In this document: positions 21,520-34,039 of the stretch, piece after piece
Numbering within the stretch: the first letter of the stretch is position 1
Layout of the letters: each line of letters opens with the position of its first letter
Assembly: GCA_023376005.1 (NCBI GenBank)
Contig: CM042150.1
Span: forward strand, 77,088,296-77,152,295
Reading direction: 5' to 3'
DNA: 64,000 nucleotides
Source of the DNA: Doryteuthis pealeii
Taxonomy: Eukaryota; Mollusca; Cephalopoda; Myopsida; Loliginidae
The notes under the pieces: model-generated
What the model was told of the DNA's origin: nothing
Seen by the model: only the letters and a program-made list of their open reading frames with translations
The model's database searches: none
Made by a program: the position numbers and the translations under genes

Positions 21520-23170
21520 TAAAGATTCAAATCCCAAATATATTTACTGATTTACAATCTCGTTCTTTTCCTCCTTTTTTTCAGAGATTTCATATATGCT
21601 TTTCCAACAGATTTTCATATATCCATGCATATCATTTTTATCCACTCAGAATGATACCCCCCCCCCCCGGATGTATTTCTATACTAAGTAATATGTAATC
21701 TGAATTATGGAATAAATGTTACTGAAAAAAGGCTTAGTATATTCTAAACCTACAACACAAATAAATATATAACATTTCTCTTATTAAGACTAATGTATCT
21801 AAAAGAATAAAAAGACAATGGATGTCGGAAAAGTAAGACTTCAGTTCTATATTTCTTCCAAAACTTGTATAAACTAAAATCTATTTACTTAATGACCGTA
21901 AGTCTGTATTGAATCAATAGATGAATACCAAAATATACAGTATTGTCTATAAATAAGTATACCCTGATATTTTTAATAGAATTTAATTTTCTTTTAAACC
22001 AAATAAAAATGTTTTCTTATTTCCTGCGGAATATTGTACAATCGAAATGAATATTAGGTATTATTTATTTCCAAACTCTAGGGCATTTAAACTGTAATCA
22101 ACAATGAAATTTCAATGCCTTTGTAATGAAAAAAATTTAAATCACGAATGTGTATCAGGGGTGAACTTATTTTGCCCATTCATATTTTTGGTTTTAGAGT
22201 TTCAATGCAGTAGAGTTTGGTATTAAATAACATAAATAGTATCAGTTTTGGTTGTATCATATTTCACTAGAAATGATAAAATCGTGTTATTATTGATTTA
22301 GAAGAAAAGTTTAAAAATGTGATTATTATTAAAAAGTGTTAGGGTCTGTACTTAATTATGACCGATAGTGAATTTACTCATAAATTCAATATATTGATAT
22401 TTGTTGCGTATGTACGTGTAACTGTATGAGATCAAAACATTTGTAAAATATTGCAATAAATATTCCATAAACAGATGACAAATTTGCACCGTGTTATCTA
22501 GATTCATATCATTGTTAATATTCAAGTTATGAATTGCATTGGATCAATAAAAATATCCCTGAAGTCTAATTAAAGGCAAAAGAAGAACTACTTGGTAGGC
22601 ATATCGTCAATGGCTCAATGTTTAAACATGGTAAAAGTAAATATATGAAATTTCCCATGATGCAATGCTTCGACTCTTCGAGCATAGATAATTGCTGTGA
22701 CTTGAATAGACTTAACGAGAGCAAGATTAAATAAAACGATGGACGTAAGAACATATTAAATGTGTGGTACATCAAATTCTGTATATTAAAAGATGGAAAC
22801 ACAGATATTGTTGAAACATGCCATCAGCCAAAGTTATTAGCTAGGTTAGTCATAGCAAGTAGCACTGTGTTCTTCAAGTTTTGAAAAATTGTAGCTATAT
22901 ATAAAAATATATTTTTCTTCAAATTACAACTAAACGGCAATCTGTTAAAATTTAGTCAACATGCGGTAAGAGGAGATTGTTTGGTGAATATGTTATTTTT
23001 TTAAAGGAAAGGAATGAAATAAAAACATACAAATGAAAGATGGATGAAAATGTATATGCATTCTCGTATTTTATAAGCAATAAGAATTTTATTAAGTTAA
23101 TTAAAAAAATACAATTGTCTCAAAATTTCAAAAGTGATTGTTGTGTTATGTATGTAGTAAATGATTTGCA
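21520..23170. other. Long stretch without recognised features
   Basis: A very AT-rich stretch with one C-run (21658-21668). Frames are short and show no domain. No splice-flanked open segment caught my eye on either strand. Confidence 0.45.
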
Positions 23171-23279
23171 GATCCTGTAAACTTCTTCTGGGGTAGAGGG
23201 CTGCAGCCACACCCCATATCAACGATGCTGATGCGGTTTCCATAGCAAGTACACCTCCTGGTTTTTGAACAACGCAAAG

Positions 23280-23369
23280 GATAGGAGAGAAAATTGGATT
23301 CAAGCCTTCCCCCGGGGGGCGGGGTTAGTGCAATGGGAAATGCAAACAGCTTCATCCAGAATTTGAATT
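23280..23369 (-). mobile_element. SINE family A fragment
   Basis: 'ggttagtgcaatgggaaatg' and 'agcttcatccagaatttgaa' match the middle of other reversed A copies. It is cut at the B box. A CCCCCGGGGGGC run lies inside. Confidence 0.5.
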
Positions 23370-23874
23370 TTATTTGAAATTTATATCTATTTTAGGAAAA
23401 TATTTATATTTCTCTTTAACATTTTGTTCATTTCACAAGGAGACAAAATCTTAATGTGAATATAGATTTTACTAAGATCTACTTTTAAGCAAAAAATGAA
23501 TAAATAAAACTGATAAAATGAATAAATAAAAGAGTTAATTTACAATAAAATATATTAGAGCATACATATATGAATCTATTTCATTTTAGCAAATTTAGTA
23601 ATTGTTCCATGAGATAATTTCTTCTTAAAGAACTGTCTGTTCAATCGTTTAAGAATTGTAGGTCTTACGGAAAATCCATTTAATGCAAATCCAGGAATTG
23701 GTTCGGATAAATCTTGCAGACGTCTTGCAATATAAATGCATTATCAATATTCTTCTATGTTAAATGTACATATTCGAAGAGACGTCTGTGACCTGCATGT
23801 TACATGCATATGAATAAATAACGTCACGTCTTTATTACTACCATCCACATATATGAAAACAGATGACCTACTTT

Positions 23875-23876
<2 letters not shown>
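23370..23876. other. No gene recognised
   Basis: AT-rich unique sequence without recognisable features. Confidence 0.4.
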
Positions 23877-23915
<39 letters not shown>

Positions 23916-23930
23916 ACACACGCGAGCGCG
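23877..23930. repeat. (CA)n microsatellite ending in CG-rich bases
   Basis: CA repeats with one CT interruption, then CGCGAGCGCG. Confidence 0.9.
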
Positions 23931-24371
23931 CAATAAGCACTCTCTATATACCCAGCCTTTGCTGTGGTTATATAGTGTCTGATTAAATTCAAATATACAC
24001 ATATTAAAGACATTAAATCTCAGAGCGCTTATATCTTCTATACTGACGATCCTCTATCTTCTGTTTCTGCTATGCTAGGCTGAATTCTCATCTTCTTGGG
24101 ACTTCTTGCCAAGATGCTTGGATGGATAATCACGGTGTCTATTCTTATTCTTATAGATGAACACAAGACTTAGTGTATTTTCGACATCTTTATTTCCCAA
24201 CCTCCAAAATAACCATCATATGTGGAGAAATAGCCATTTTTCGTGTCCGTCCGTCTTTTCTTTTTTTCTTTCTTTCTTTCTTTAAAAAAAAAAAACAATT
24301 TGGTCTCATTTTCCCAGTCATTGATTGTAACTTTTTTAATATTTAAAAATATTCAGAATATTTTTTTTTAT

Positions 24372-24560
24372 CGCTTTGCTCAGTTGGTAGAGCGTTCGGC
24401 TAGAAACCACAAGTTTCCTAGTTCTATACCAGCCCTCGTCAACTCTGCATATGAGTAGCACAGGGATCTGTGCGGTAAAGTAAGGAGCTGGTGGTAACGT
24501 AAGGACGCAAAATCAATCCTCTTGGTCTAGTGCTAGTGAAAAGGGGATAGACTCCTGCTT
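24372..24560 (+). mobile_element. SINE family B copy
   Basis: TTTGCTCAGTTGGTAGAGCG (A box), CCTAGTTCTATACC (B box with one change), 'gtagcacagggatctgtgcg', and 'aaaaggggatagactcctg'. It lies directly after a T-run. Confidence 0.8.
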
Positions 24561-25158
24561 TATGTGTTTTTGTGAAGTTGTTACAACAGAAATTTGAGCA
24601 TGTTAACCTCCCATTTACCAATAACGCAATAATATAATTTTATGAAAGGAAGTGAAAACTAATATCAACAGTGCTATCATTAATGCAAGTGGTCCAAATG
24701 CTCGATATGGAGGTTCATTGAATTTCGGATTTATTCCCATTATCCTATTATTTTTGTTCCTATTTTCTCATTACACACCTGGTAATTTGATATCTAGTGA
24801 CCCCAAATGAGCTCAAGGGTAAATATAGAATTCCTAGTAAAATTTCTACCCCAAAAGAGTTTGTTTACTCATGGTACAGAGTTTTGTTTTGAATTACATC
24901 CCGGACAGACAGACAGTGACACCGCAAATATCATATATCAAAGTCACAAACAACAAGCACTAAACAGCTTGTTTGCCATATAAAGTTTGAATTTTCTGAA
25001 GTTTGTCCTAGTGACTTGGATAGAACTGAACCGAATACACCGTATGCTCTTATCACTTACATCACTTCATGGACTCTACCCAGGCGTATTAATAAATTAC
25101 AGCTTTGTAGCGGCTCAGCTGAGAAGGCTATAGGTGTACAAACATACATACAGACATC

Positions 25159-25161
<3 letters not shown>

Positions 25162-25206
<45 letters not shown>
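25162..25206. repeat. (TA)n microsatellite
   Basis: Uninterrupted TA repeats. Confidence 0.95.
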
Positions 25207-25211
<5 letters not shown>

Positions 25212-25539
25212 GGTTCGTAAATGTAATCAAATGCTAAACTGAAAGTTTCATTTAGTTATTACACTATAGTTGTCAGATTATAGTTTTATACCTACATGAC
25301 AGTTTAATTAACAGTAATTAATTACATCTGCAATTTATTTTCAACATTTCAGATTTTTTTTCCCGTTCTGTTTCGGTCCAAGAGAATTGTGTGGTATTTT
25401 AGACATTAATTGTTGGTTGGTTTTACCTAATAAATTTCGTTATACACACAAACTAAAAAAATACTCAAAGCACTTTACGTTAAGCAATATGCAATTAATA
25501 TTAAATTAAGTTGAATAAATCCTCTGATTAGTTCCTGGG

Positions 25540-25755
25540 GAACTTGCCCAGATAGCAGTTGACCCCCGCCTAAAATAAGTGGGATTGGGTTTATTGCCTG
25601 GTGTCGGAATCACTTCTTAGGCGGAATGCCGACAAAACTAAGTAATTTTAACTCCGCCCTGAGGTAGTTTCGTTTTTTGCGGAGTACATTAAACAGACCA
25701 TGTGTCCCATTTTGTTCTCATGGGGAGCCAAATAAATATCTCATTCCAACATTGA
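25540..25755 (+). mobile_element. SINE family G, 5'-truncated
   Basis: 'gggtttattgcctggtgtcg', 'ggcggaatgccgac' and 'tctcatggggagcc' align in order with 19990-20110. The tRNA-like head is missing. Confidence 0.55.
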
Positions 25756-25759
25756 CTGT

Positions 25760-26830
25760 TTTTTACAGTCACATGCACTATAATTGTAAACAAAATCTTT
25801 GAATTTTTTCCGAGGAACAAGTAATCCCATATTTTTCATTCACCCCAACCCGGACACATGCCTTTGCGTTAAGAAATTCTGGATATAAATGTTATACTTG
25901 TGAAACCAGAAATATTTTCCCAATCCTGAACGCATTCATAGCTTACAAAACGTTTATACAAACAGACATTCAAAGAAGGATAAGCTGGTAAACGGGAAAC
26001 TAAATAAATATTGAAAGAGAAAGGGAAATATAAAGAACAGATTTGATATAGACATTAAATGCTTAATCAATTCTATTGAATATTGATTTCAGAACTGAAA
26101 TTTCTGGTTATGTACAATTTTCTTTGAATTCACGTATTAAGGAAAGACAGGAAAATACTTATCAATTATTTCAGATATTCAAAGAGGAAGCATCTTTTAG
26201 GTTTATATAAAACAGTTATGATTACAACAGTGAATCACTTTGAGGATTTTAATGCTTATTGAGATTTTTATCTGTAATGGAAATAGTTATTTTGTGAGGT
26301 CAATGTTATTTCCACTCTTTTACAGTCGAGTTGTATCAATGTCAATTGGGACTGACTGTCAGTGACCTGGGAAGAAAGGGTTATTGACTCCGTAAGGCAT
26401 CCCACCATTCTATCAACTCAATGCAGATATCTAAAATCTTAACCAGACATATTTCTAAAGATACATATCTGAAAGATATCAGGAAACCTAATGGGGAGTT
26501 TATTTATGGTTAGGAGGAGTATCGTTATGTGCTTAGATAGCAAACTAAATGAATAGAATAATAGGTATTCTTAACGTTAGCATATTTTAGCTGTATTACA
26601 TTGTTCATCTTAGGCAACTTCAACTTTTACTACTGAATTTTCTTAGAACGTTGGGTCTTTGAGTAATACGCCTGGTTGCACATCTGTGGGAATTTTACGA
26701 AAAGGTCTGACCGAAAGACTCGGACAAACATCACCTTGACTAATTATTTAAGGTTGTTTGTTTAAAATCACAATTGTTGATATTTGCCTAGATAGATACT
26801 CCTTAAAATTATCCTTTCCATGCTGATATA
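25760..26830. other. No gene recognised
   Basis: AT-rich. Nothing with a recognisable coding or repeat signature. Confidence 0.4.
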
Positions 26831-26834
26831 TCTG

Positions 26835-27085
26835 AAATCCGGAGTAGTAGTACCTGTTAGAGTCCCTATGTATGGGTCAAATAAATCTGTTTGAAAATAT
26901 ATAATATTAGATAGGAATACTTAAAATCATTACTGTGTGCACATTATGTGAATTAAGAATCGTTTCTGGAAGTTATAATTGTTTGCAAGTGATTATTATC
27001 ATTAGTTACTTTAAACCATATAATTGCTGAAAAAGAAAAAAAGAATGACACGAGTTGATGATGTTGTAAAACCAACCAACCAATA
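26835..27085 (+). repeat. Dispersed repeat family D, forward copy
   Basis: D core 'gtacctgttagagtccctat', then a subrepeat starting 'attagataggaatactt' and a second, diverged unit, and the end module reduced to 'gttgtaaaaccaaccaacc'. Confidence 0.6.
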
Positions 27086-27099
27086 AGCCTATCTGTCTA

Positions 27100-27420
27100 C
27101 GTGAGTCTGTCTTTTCAGCTCTGTTTAACATAAATTCAAAGTACCAAACCGGCTTAATGTGGTGTCTGTCCTGAATTTCTCGCCCTTTACTCCTCTTTTC
27201 TTATAGACATATGCTAATTTGCCATAGAAAAGAAAAAAAAGTAAAATAAAAGACTCAGTCAACAAACCGAGTGCTTGCTGTTTTTTATTACTAAAGTAAG
27301 TCATGGACTATTTGTGTTGTTTCACCATGTAAAATGATAACCTGTTTTAGAGAAGAGGTAAATGCAATTAGTGAATTGGTCAAAAGGTTAAATGAAGAAG
27401 GTATCGCTGTCGTAAGAAAA
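27100..27420 (+). repeat. Diverged direct repeat, copy 1
   Basis: 'gtcttttcagct', 'aaaccggcttaat', 'aacctgtttt' and 'gtgaattggtcaaaaggtta' recur in the same order at 27675-27910. This indicates an old local duplication or two insertions of one element about 550 bases apart. Confidence 0.6.
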
Positions 27421-27649
27421 TAGGAAAATTATCTAAATGTTTTAATTTGTTCTCTAAATTATTTTTCCTGACGTGAATACTGTCGAACTTCCACTGGGTT
27501 TAATAAGAAGATCATTCGTGTGGAAAGTTGAGATGCTCCGGAAGACATTCAAGAAGTTCCGTCGCTGATTCAAGGGATGAGTTTTGTGTTTGTGACCTCA
27601 AATATTTGTGGATACATGTTCAGAGATACCATGCATTAGGAATACTTGT

Positions 27650-27920
27650 TTTTTGTTTTTCAACGTATCTCTTATGTCTTTTCAGCTGTCTTTACCACCA
27701 AGTCTAAAATAAAAAACCGGCTTAATATGAAGTCTTATCTGAATCGCTTGCTCCCTACCATTTCCCCTAAAACCAATGAGTTCATTTGTAACACTGTTTT
27801 TCTGATAATATCAGTAAAACCTGTCATTGCCTGTTTCCTTAACCGTGTTAACTCTTAACCTGTTTGAGGAAAGAGGTAACATATGGATGAATGAATTGGT
27901 CGAAAGGGTAAATTACATAA
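27650..27920 (+). repeat. Diverged direct repeat, copy 2
   Basis: Partner of 27100-27420. A 70-aa frame (27646-27858) covers most of it but is not kept in the first copy, so it is not called a gene. Confidence 0.6.
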
Positions 27921-28221
27921 AGAAATTTCAAACCGCAATTCTTAGTGACACAGGATATTTCTGTATTCACGGATGATTTATATTGATACAGAAATTATAC
28001 ATTTTTTTTCTAACCACAATTGAAATCTTTGAGATGCGGATGCGGTTGTTAGGTTCGTAGCTGGTGAGTGTTTTTAGGATGATTACATGATTTTATTTAG
28101 TGTATGTGTAAGTATGTATGAAGGGTTACTGAAAAGAAATTAGGCAAACGAAGTGAATATGATGAGAGAAAAACGAAGTGAAAGCTGAAAGTATTAAAAA
28201 GAAAAGATTTGTTAGACTGAC

Positions 28222-28350
28222 CGTATGCGTTTGTCCGTCCAGGGCCGGTTCCCGCCATTTTCCTTTAACTATAACGTCAGCCGAGTATTGTTCCTTCAAC
28301 GTATCAATCTCCCCGACCTTGGCGAACTGCACCACGATCTGGACTCGAAC
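28222..28350 (-). CDS. Exon of a Cys-loop (pentameric) ligand-gated ion channel, partial gene
   Basis: This is the only convincing host exon in the window. On the minus strand a pyrimidine tract ending TTTTTCAG precedes 28350, and a GT (GTCAGT) follows 28222. The 129 bases are exactly 43 codons, phase 0 at both ends. They read VRVQIVVQFAKVGEIDTLKE, then QYSADVIVKGKWREPALDG and four more residues. In the family this corresponds to the beta1-beta2 part of the extracellular domain. The 'I(D/N)T..Q.Y.AD..V...WR(D/E)P.L' pattern with its conserved tryptophan, Arg and Pro is visible. The base composition is far less AT-rich than the flanks. The frame runs on past the donor to a stop near 28126, so the exon end is inferred. 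The subtype is not decidable: anionic, cationic or the mollusc/annelid orphan group. Signal peptide, later beta strands and membrane helices were not found. Upstream exons should lie at higher coordinates, beyond the duplicated block. A damaged partial copy lies at 46943-46998. Confidence 0.8.
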
Positions 28351-28971
28351 CTGAAAAAGACAAAAGAAACAGTTGTAAATAGATTTATTTTACTCTCATT
28401 TTCATTCATAACGTTACCCACTTAACTGCGTTTTCAGATACCCATGTTAGCCCTTCTTGAAATAAACAATTCAAACGTTTTACTTAATAATGGTCTCAAG
28501 GTGGAAGAACAGTGTTGCTACGAATCCGTATATGCCTAATAGAAGCCGTAAAGCGAAAGCGTAAAACATCTCGGCTTAGTAAGGAAACAAAAATAAATAC
28601 GATGAAAGTGCTGAGATCTACGTTGGGAATGGATCTCGTATCGATCACATATAATCTTCTGCCTTATAGTGATATAATTGTTCTATTTTATTATTAATTA
28701 TTGTTGTTAATCTCCTATTACACCTAATTTATATATTATCATAGTTATGTATGAATTGGAAAACAATAATATTCATATATTAGCGTTTTAGGTCTCAGTG
28801 AGATTCTTGGAACATATCCCTACGGATAAGTGGTATAAGGAGGATACTGAAGTAACTCGTTTAAAGGAAAACTGTCCATTATGTTATAAATTGAGTAAAC
28901 GTGTCATATAAAAATTCAACTAATCACTATGTAGCACACTACTGGCTTATTGATCAATGAATATATCTATA

Positions 28972-29065
<94 letters not shown>
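28972..29065. repeat. Compound (CT)n(TA)n microsatellite
   Basis: CT to 29005, TA to 29065. Confidence 0.95.
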
Positions 29066-29070
<5 letters not shown>

Positions 29071-29089
29071 GATATAAATCCGACTGTAT

Positions 29090-29148
29090 GTGTAGAAAGT
29101 TTGTAGAAAACTATTCTTCTATTAACATCTTGTTTTTTCTACAAACTT

Positions 29149-29155
<7 letters not shown>
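29090..29155. repeat. Short hairpin element
   Basis: GTGTAGAAAGTTTGTAGAAAA (29090-29110) and its exact reverse complement (29135-29155) flank a 24-base loop. (TA)n lies outside on the left and (CA)n(TA)n (to 29216) on the right. Confidence 0.8.

Positions 29156-29216
<61 letters not shown>
29152..29216. repeat. Compound (CA)n(TA)n microsatellite
   Basis: CA to 29194, TA to 29216. Confidence 0.95.
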
Positions 29217-29236
29217 CGTATGTGGTGTGTATGTTT

Positions 29237-29434
29237 ACCCAACGCCTCTACCATGAGCACGATATGATATGACAATTCTTAATTGGAATATTGCTGGTGT
29301 GAAGTCAAAGTTTTCCTTCTACACTGACCAAATCTAGAGGACCCAGTCACCCCAACGTTTTACTCACAGCTGACGAGGAGATGTGATGGAATCGTAATTT
29401 TTCAAGGTTATTAGCACGAAGTAAAATGCAAACA
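29237..29434 (-). mobile_element. SINE family A, head-truncated copy
   Basis: It starts with the reversed tail ('acccaacgcctctacc', compare ACCAACCCCTCCGC at 6726) beside (TA)n and continues to 'gcacgaagtaaaatgcaaac', where a CTGT repeat replaces the tRNA-like head. Confidence 0.65.
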
Positions 29435-29435
29435 T

Positions 29436-29436
29436 A

Positions 29437-29477
<41 letters not shown>

Positions 29478-29478
29478 A

Positions 29479-29517
<39 letters not shown>
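29436..29517. repeat. (CTGT)n(CT)n(TA)n compound
   Basis: Three repeat types in direct succession, lying between two oppositely oriented SINE A copies. Confidence 0.95.
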
Positions 29518-29520
<3 letters not shown>

Positions 29521-29700
29521 CGTGAGTGACGTAATGGTAATAGTTATAAGGAAATGAATTCGACAAATCCTCGTCGTGGTTGTTTGTATTTTGCTTCGTG
29601 CAAGTGCCCTTAGAAAAGACATGAAATCCTTCTCTTTTCCCCCTACTATGGGCAGACCGGACTATTTAGCTTCGCTGAAGCAATCGGCTTAGTAGAATAA
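29518..29700 (+). mobile_element. SINE family A copy, 3' truncated
   Basis: GAGTGACGTAATGGTAATAG (A-box-like) starts directly after (TA)n. The B-box region is degraded and the body stops after 'ctactatgggcagaccggac'. Confidence 0.6.
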
Positions 29701-30310
29701 CAAACAGAAAAATAAAGACTTATTTGGGAGAATCTGTGCCACACTGGACACAGACCTTCGCCACAATAAAAAAAAACTAATCTGTGTAAGTATATCAATT
29801 CATTTTTTTTTTATTGAGATTGAGATGGGATTACACAGACACATGCGTATCATATCGGTAATCGCTGTTGAGTAAATATACTTTCGTGATATATTTAGTG
29901 TTACAGTATACACCAAGGAGTGTTGATCGGGAGAATCTGTGACAATTGGTGCCCAATTCTTCTGTATTCAGCTTATCCAAAACGTGTGGCTAGTTCTCCG
30001 CAGGGCTTCCCACAATAGACAATCCATCTGAGCAGATAATCCAATGGTTCTTTCAACTGAAAATTTGAGCCCTTGTAACTCAATATCGACGATTGTGTCT
30101 ATAATTCAGTACTCCCTTATCCATCATTTTGTTTGAATTAACTGCTGTTAACCCACGAAATAAGCAGTCTATATGTTTTATTTAAAGATACTTTCCATTC
30201 TAATATATTAAAATGAAGCTGTAAAATAAAAATATGAAAGTACGCTGAGTTTATTAGGATCTACAGTAACAACAAATTTTATATCCGTCACGGAACTATT
30301 ATAACAGTAA
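29701..30310. other. No gene recognised
   Basis: AT-rich unique sequence inside the left arm. Confidence 0.4.

Positions 30311-30363
<53 letters not shown>
30311..30363. repeat. (ATT)n microsatellite
   Basis: Trinucleotide run directly at the 3' end of the minus-strand LINE remnant, so it is plausibly the LINE's tail. Confidence 0.95.
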
Positions 30364-30365
<2 letters not shown>

Positions 30366-30376
30366 TCACTCCTTGT

Positions 30377-31290
30377 GAGTTTTTAACACCAGCGTTAACT
30401 GATGGTCTTTCACTGGAGTCTAAGTGACAACAAGTCTACTCAGGTCTCAAGGATTCTTCTGAGTATTCTAGCCGATTTCAGCAATGCTGTCGTCTAGTTA
30501 GTTTCAATTCTGCCTTTGATTTTCGGTTTCCCCAGGCTTTTTTCTAAGCTTTATGGGATCGTTCCTAGTGTACCGACTACAATTGGTATCACTTTCACCC
30601 TCATATTCTACAGCTTTTTCAATTCTCTAGCAAGCTTAAGGTATTTTTCTATCTTTTCGTTTTCTTTCATCTTCACTCTGTAGTCTGCCGGAACGGCAAA
30701 ATCTACCAATTTACAAATTATCTTTTTCTTGTTAATCAATACTCGATCTGGTCTTCTGGCTTAATCTCAAAGTCTCATAGAATTTTATGTGTTTCATTCC
30801 GAAGAACAGATTCTGGTTTATGCATATACAATTTTGTTGTATCGTTAAAATTTAGTTTTTTGTATAATTCCCAGTGGATCCCCTTTCCAACCCAGTCGTG
30901 CCTAGCTATGTATTTTCGTTGTGCAGTTTGCTGGATTCGTTTAATATATGGTTGTCCTACCTGTCTCCACACACCCTAAATTTTGTTCTGTTGTGTCTAA
31001 TCTATTTTTGCTTTGATATAAATTGTTCTTGTGGCATTGTTTTTAGCTGCAATTATGAGTGATTCGGTTTCTCTCTTGAGGTTTGCTTTTCTTAACGAGC
31101 TCCAGATCTTTTCATGTGCTATCTTCCCAATTTGTCGCTTGAAGTATCCATATAATTGTTTTTCCTCCCATTTCTGTTTCTGCAGTTGTTGGCTACCGTA
31201 AATGACATTTCCTTGTTCTTTTTTGTGTATTCTTTGAGTGCTTGGATTATGGTATCTATATTATTATCATTATTCATTGCTGTTTATAAG
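30377..31290 (-). pseudogene. LINE ORF2 3' region, decayed
   Basis: The minus strand carries in order: MSFTVANNCRNR (about 31200), an ARHDWVGKGIHWELYKKLNF block (30830-30905), then HKPESVLRNETHKIL (30775-30820). After a frame shift come RRPDRVLINKKKIICKLVDF, AVPADYRVKMKENEKIEKYL and KVIPIVVGTLGTIP, and, past a stop, RIETN and TALLKSARILRRILET. This order (a 'H(K/Q)PE' block, 'RRPD.V', 'DFAVP.D', 'IP(I/V)V(V/I)GALG') is the usual C-terminal part of one LINE reverse-transcriptase group. Several stops and at least one frameshift disable it. The (ATT)n run at 30311-30363 follows the natural 3' end. Confidence 0.85.
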
Positions 31291-31534
31291 CTTAATTTAT
31301 AAATTAAAAATAATCATGTATAGAAATAAACATCGAGTGGGTGTTGAAAGGTTATGGCCTAAGAAAAGCCCAAAAGTTGAGGGCCCGATTATTTACATTT
31401 TTTATTGATGTTTTGGGTGGGGGAAGGGGTTGGTGAAAGGTCAGATGCATGAGTCATTTGATGAAAATCACACTAACAATGGTTTGCTACCCTAGGTAAG
31501 TAATTAGGTAAGTATCATTTAATTTCAGAAACAT
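31291..31534. other. No gene recognised
   Basis: Mixed AT-rich sequence with a G-rich run near 31415-31435. Confidence 0.35.
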
Positions 31535-31625
31535 TTTGCACCTGTTCCTTGTGGGGCACACCACATTAAACCAGACTTATGTCACATTTTGGTGTCGTGG
31601 GAAGCCGAATAAATACCTATTCTCA
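31535..31625 (+). repeat. Family G 3'-end-like fragment
   Basis: 'tgtcacattttggtgtcgtg' followed by 'ggaagccgaataaatacct' matches 'tgtcccattttgttctcatg' and 'gggagccaaataaatatct' at 25702-25742. Confidence 0.5.
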
Positions 31626-32766
<1,141 letters not shown>

Positions 32767-33374
32767 GGTGGAGAAGGAGAGTGGGAGAAAAAGACCATGG
32801 TTAGAATTGCTTTTTTAAAATCACTTTTTAATTTGACATGTAAAACAATTCTTTAAAAGCACAAAGTCAATCTAATGAGAACTTAAAGGCAAAAAGCTGG
32901 GTTTAAGTAAATCACTTGACATTTTCTGACAGTGCAGAACTGCCAAAGCGACAATACTAATTTATTTTTGAAAAAAATAAAAATAAAAAAATAAAAAACA
33001 AGAAAAAAAAAAACAAGAAAAAGGAAAAGAATGTCTTCTGAACAGAGGTACCAACTGACGCTTATACGTTTCTTTGTTGATTTGATTTGTTGGGTTATTG
33101 ATTTTGGCAAAAAGCAAAGAAAATAGAAACGACTGAGGCGTTTTGTCTTTATTTTCTGTTTCAGTTCAGCGCTAAATATTTTATTCATAATTAATCCATA
33201 AACTATACAGAGAAGTTGTGTAATTTGTTTAATAAACTGACCTAGTCTAGACGGTCACTGCTAATTCACGATACTTTTGATGAACAGTCTTGATCAAAAA
33301 ATTTGGACGAAACACAGGATTATCCAAATTGTGCTAACTTGCCTGCTAAAAATTAACATTCAAAATCCTGTTTT

Positions 33375-33640
33375 CGTTGCTCTGGGGATTATAGAGTACC
33401 CGAGTACCCACTTTATTATCATTACTACCAGGTCCACTTTGACCTAGAGTAATATCATATTTAGTGTCTCATCTGCGGGAAAAAGAGATCAGTTTGCAAA
33501 TTATTTATATTGGATAGGAACACTTGATATTATAAAAAACGTGTGCAAAATATCTTACATTTTACGAGAAATGTAAACGTACAATGTACACAATTGCATA
33601 AATGTTAGGTATGATACTTATCAATATCGGAAATTACTTT
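33375..33640 (+). repeat. Dispersed repeat family D, forward copy
   Basis: D core 'taccaggtccactttgacct', 'ggataggaacacttgatat' subrepeat, and a second diverged unit. Copies appear at 41620-41880 (reversed) and 47330-47590 (direct). Confidence 0.6.
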
Positions 33641-33807
33641 TCGGGCAGTTATTTAATTAGGTCCAATGTTAAACGAAGTTAGGATTACTGAATAGAAAAG
33701 TACCTTTTGTAAAGTAATGATTTGCAAGTTAATTTTTCAGATTATTTCTCGTGTAGTTGTAAATGTAACTGAACCAAACTAAAGCAAGTTTATTTAATAT
33801 ATAGGAT

Positions 33808-33840
33808 GGTCCGAAAGTTTTGTCACCCTTACATATTGTT
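33808..33840. repeat. Possible mariner-type terminal repeat
   Basis: 'ggatggtccgaaagttttgt' resembles the ends of mariner-like DNA transposons. No inverted partner and no transposase frame were found within reach. Confidence 0.25.
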
Positions 33841-34039
33841 TAACTTACATTATTTTTGTTTTAATAATATAAGTTATTGAATTATTTTATCTCTAAAAAA
33901 ATCTTTAAAAATTAAATTATTTTCTAGAACGTTGCATTTCGCCAGCTATGAGGAACATACTATAGCAGATTGACAGCATAACAAAAGAGGAGATTCTGTT
34001 ATTAAGTCTTGGATGGAGCTTACCACCCAATTTGCGTTG

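Noticed and set aside
30314..30363. Possible CRISPR-like or other array structures among the repeats
   Set aside because: All tandem arrays are simple microsatellites with 2-4 base units. There are no spacers between conserved repeats.
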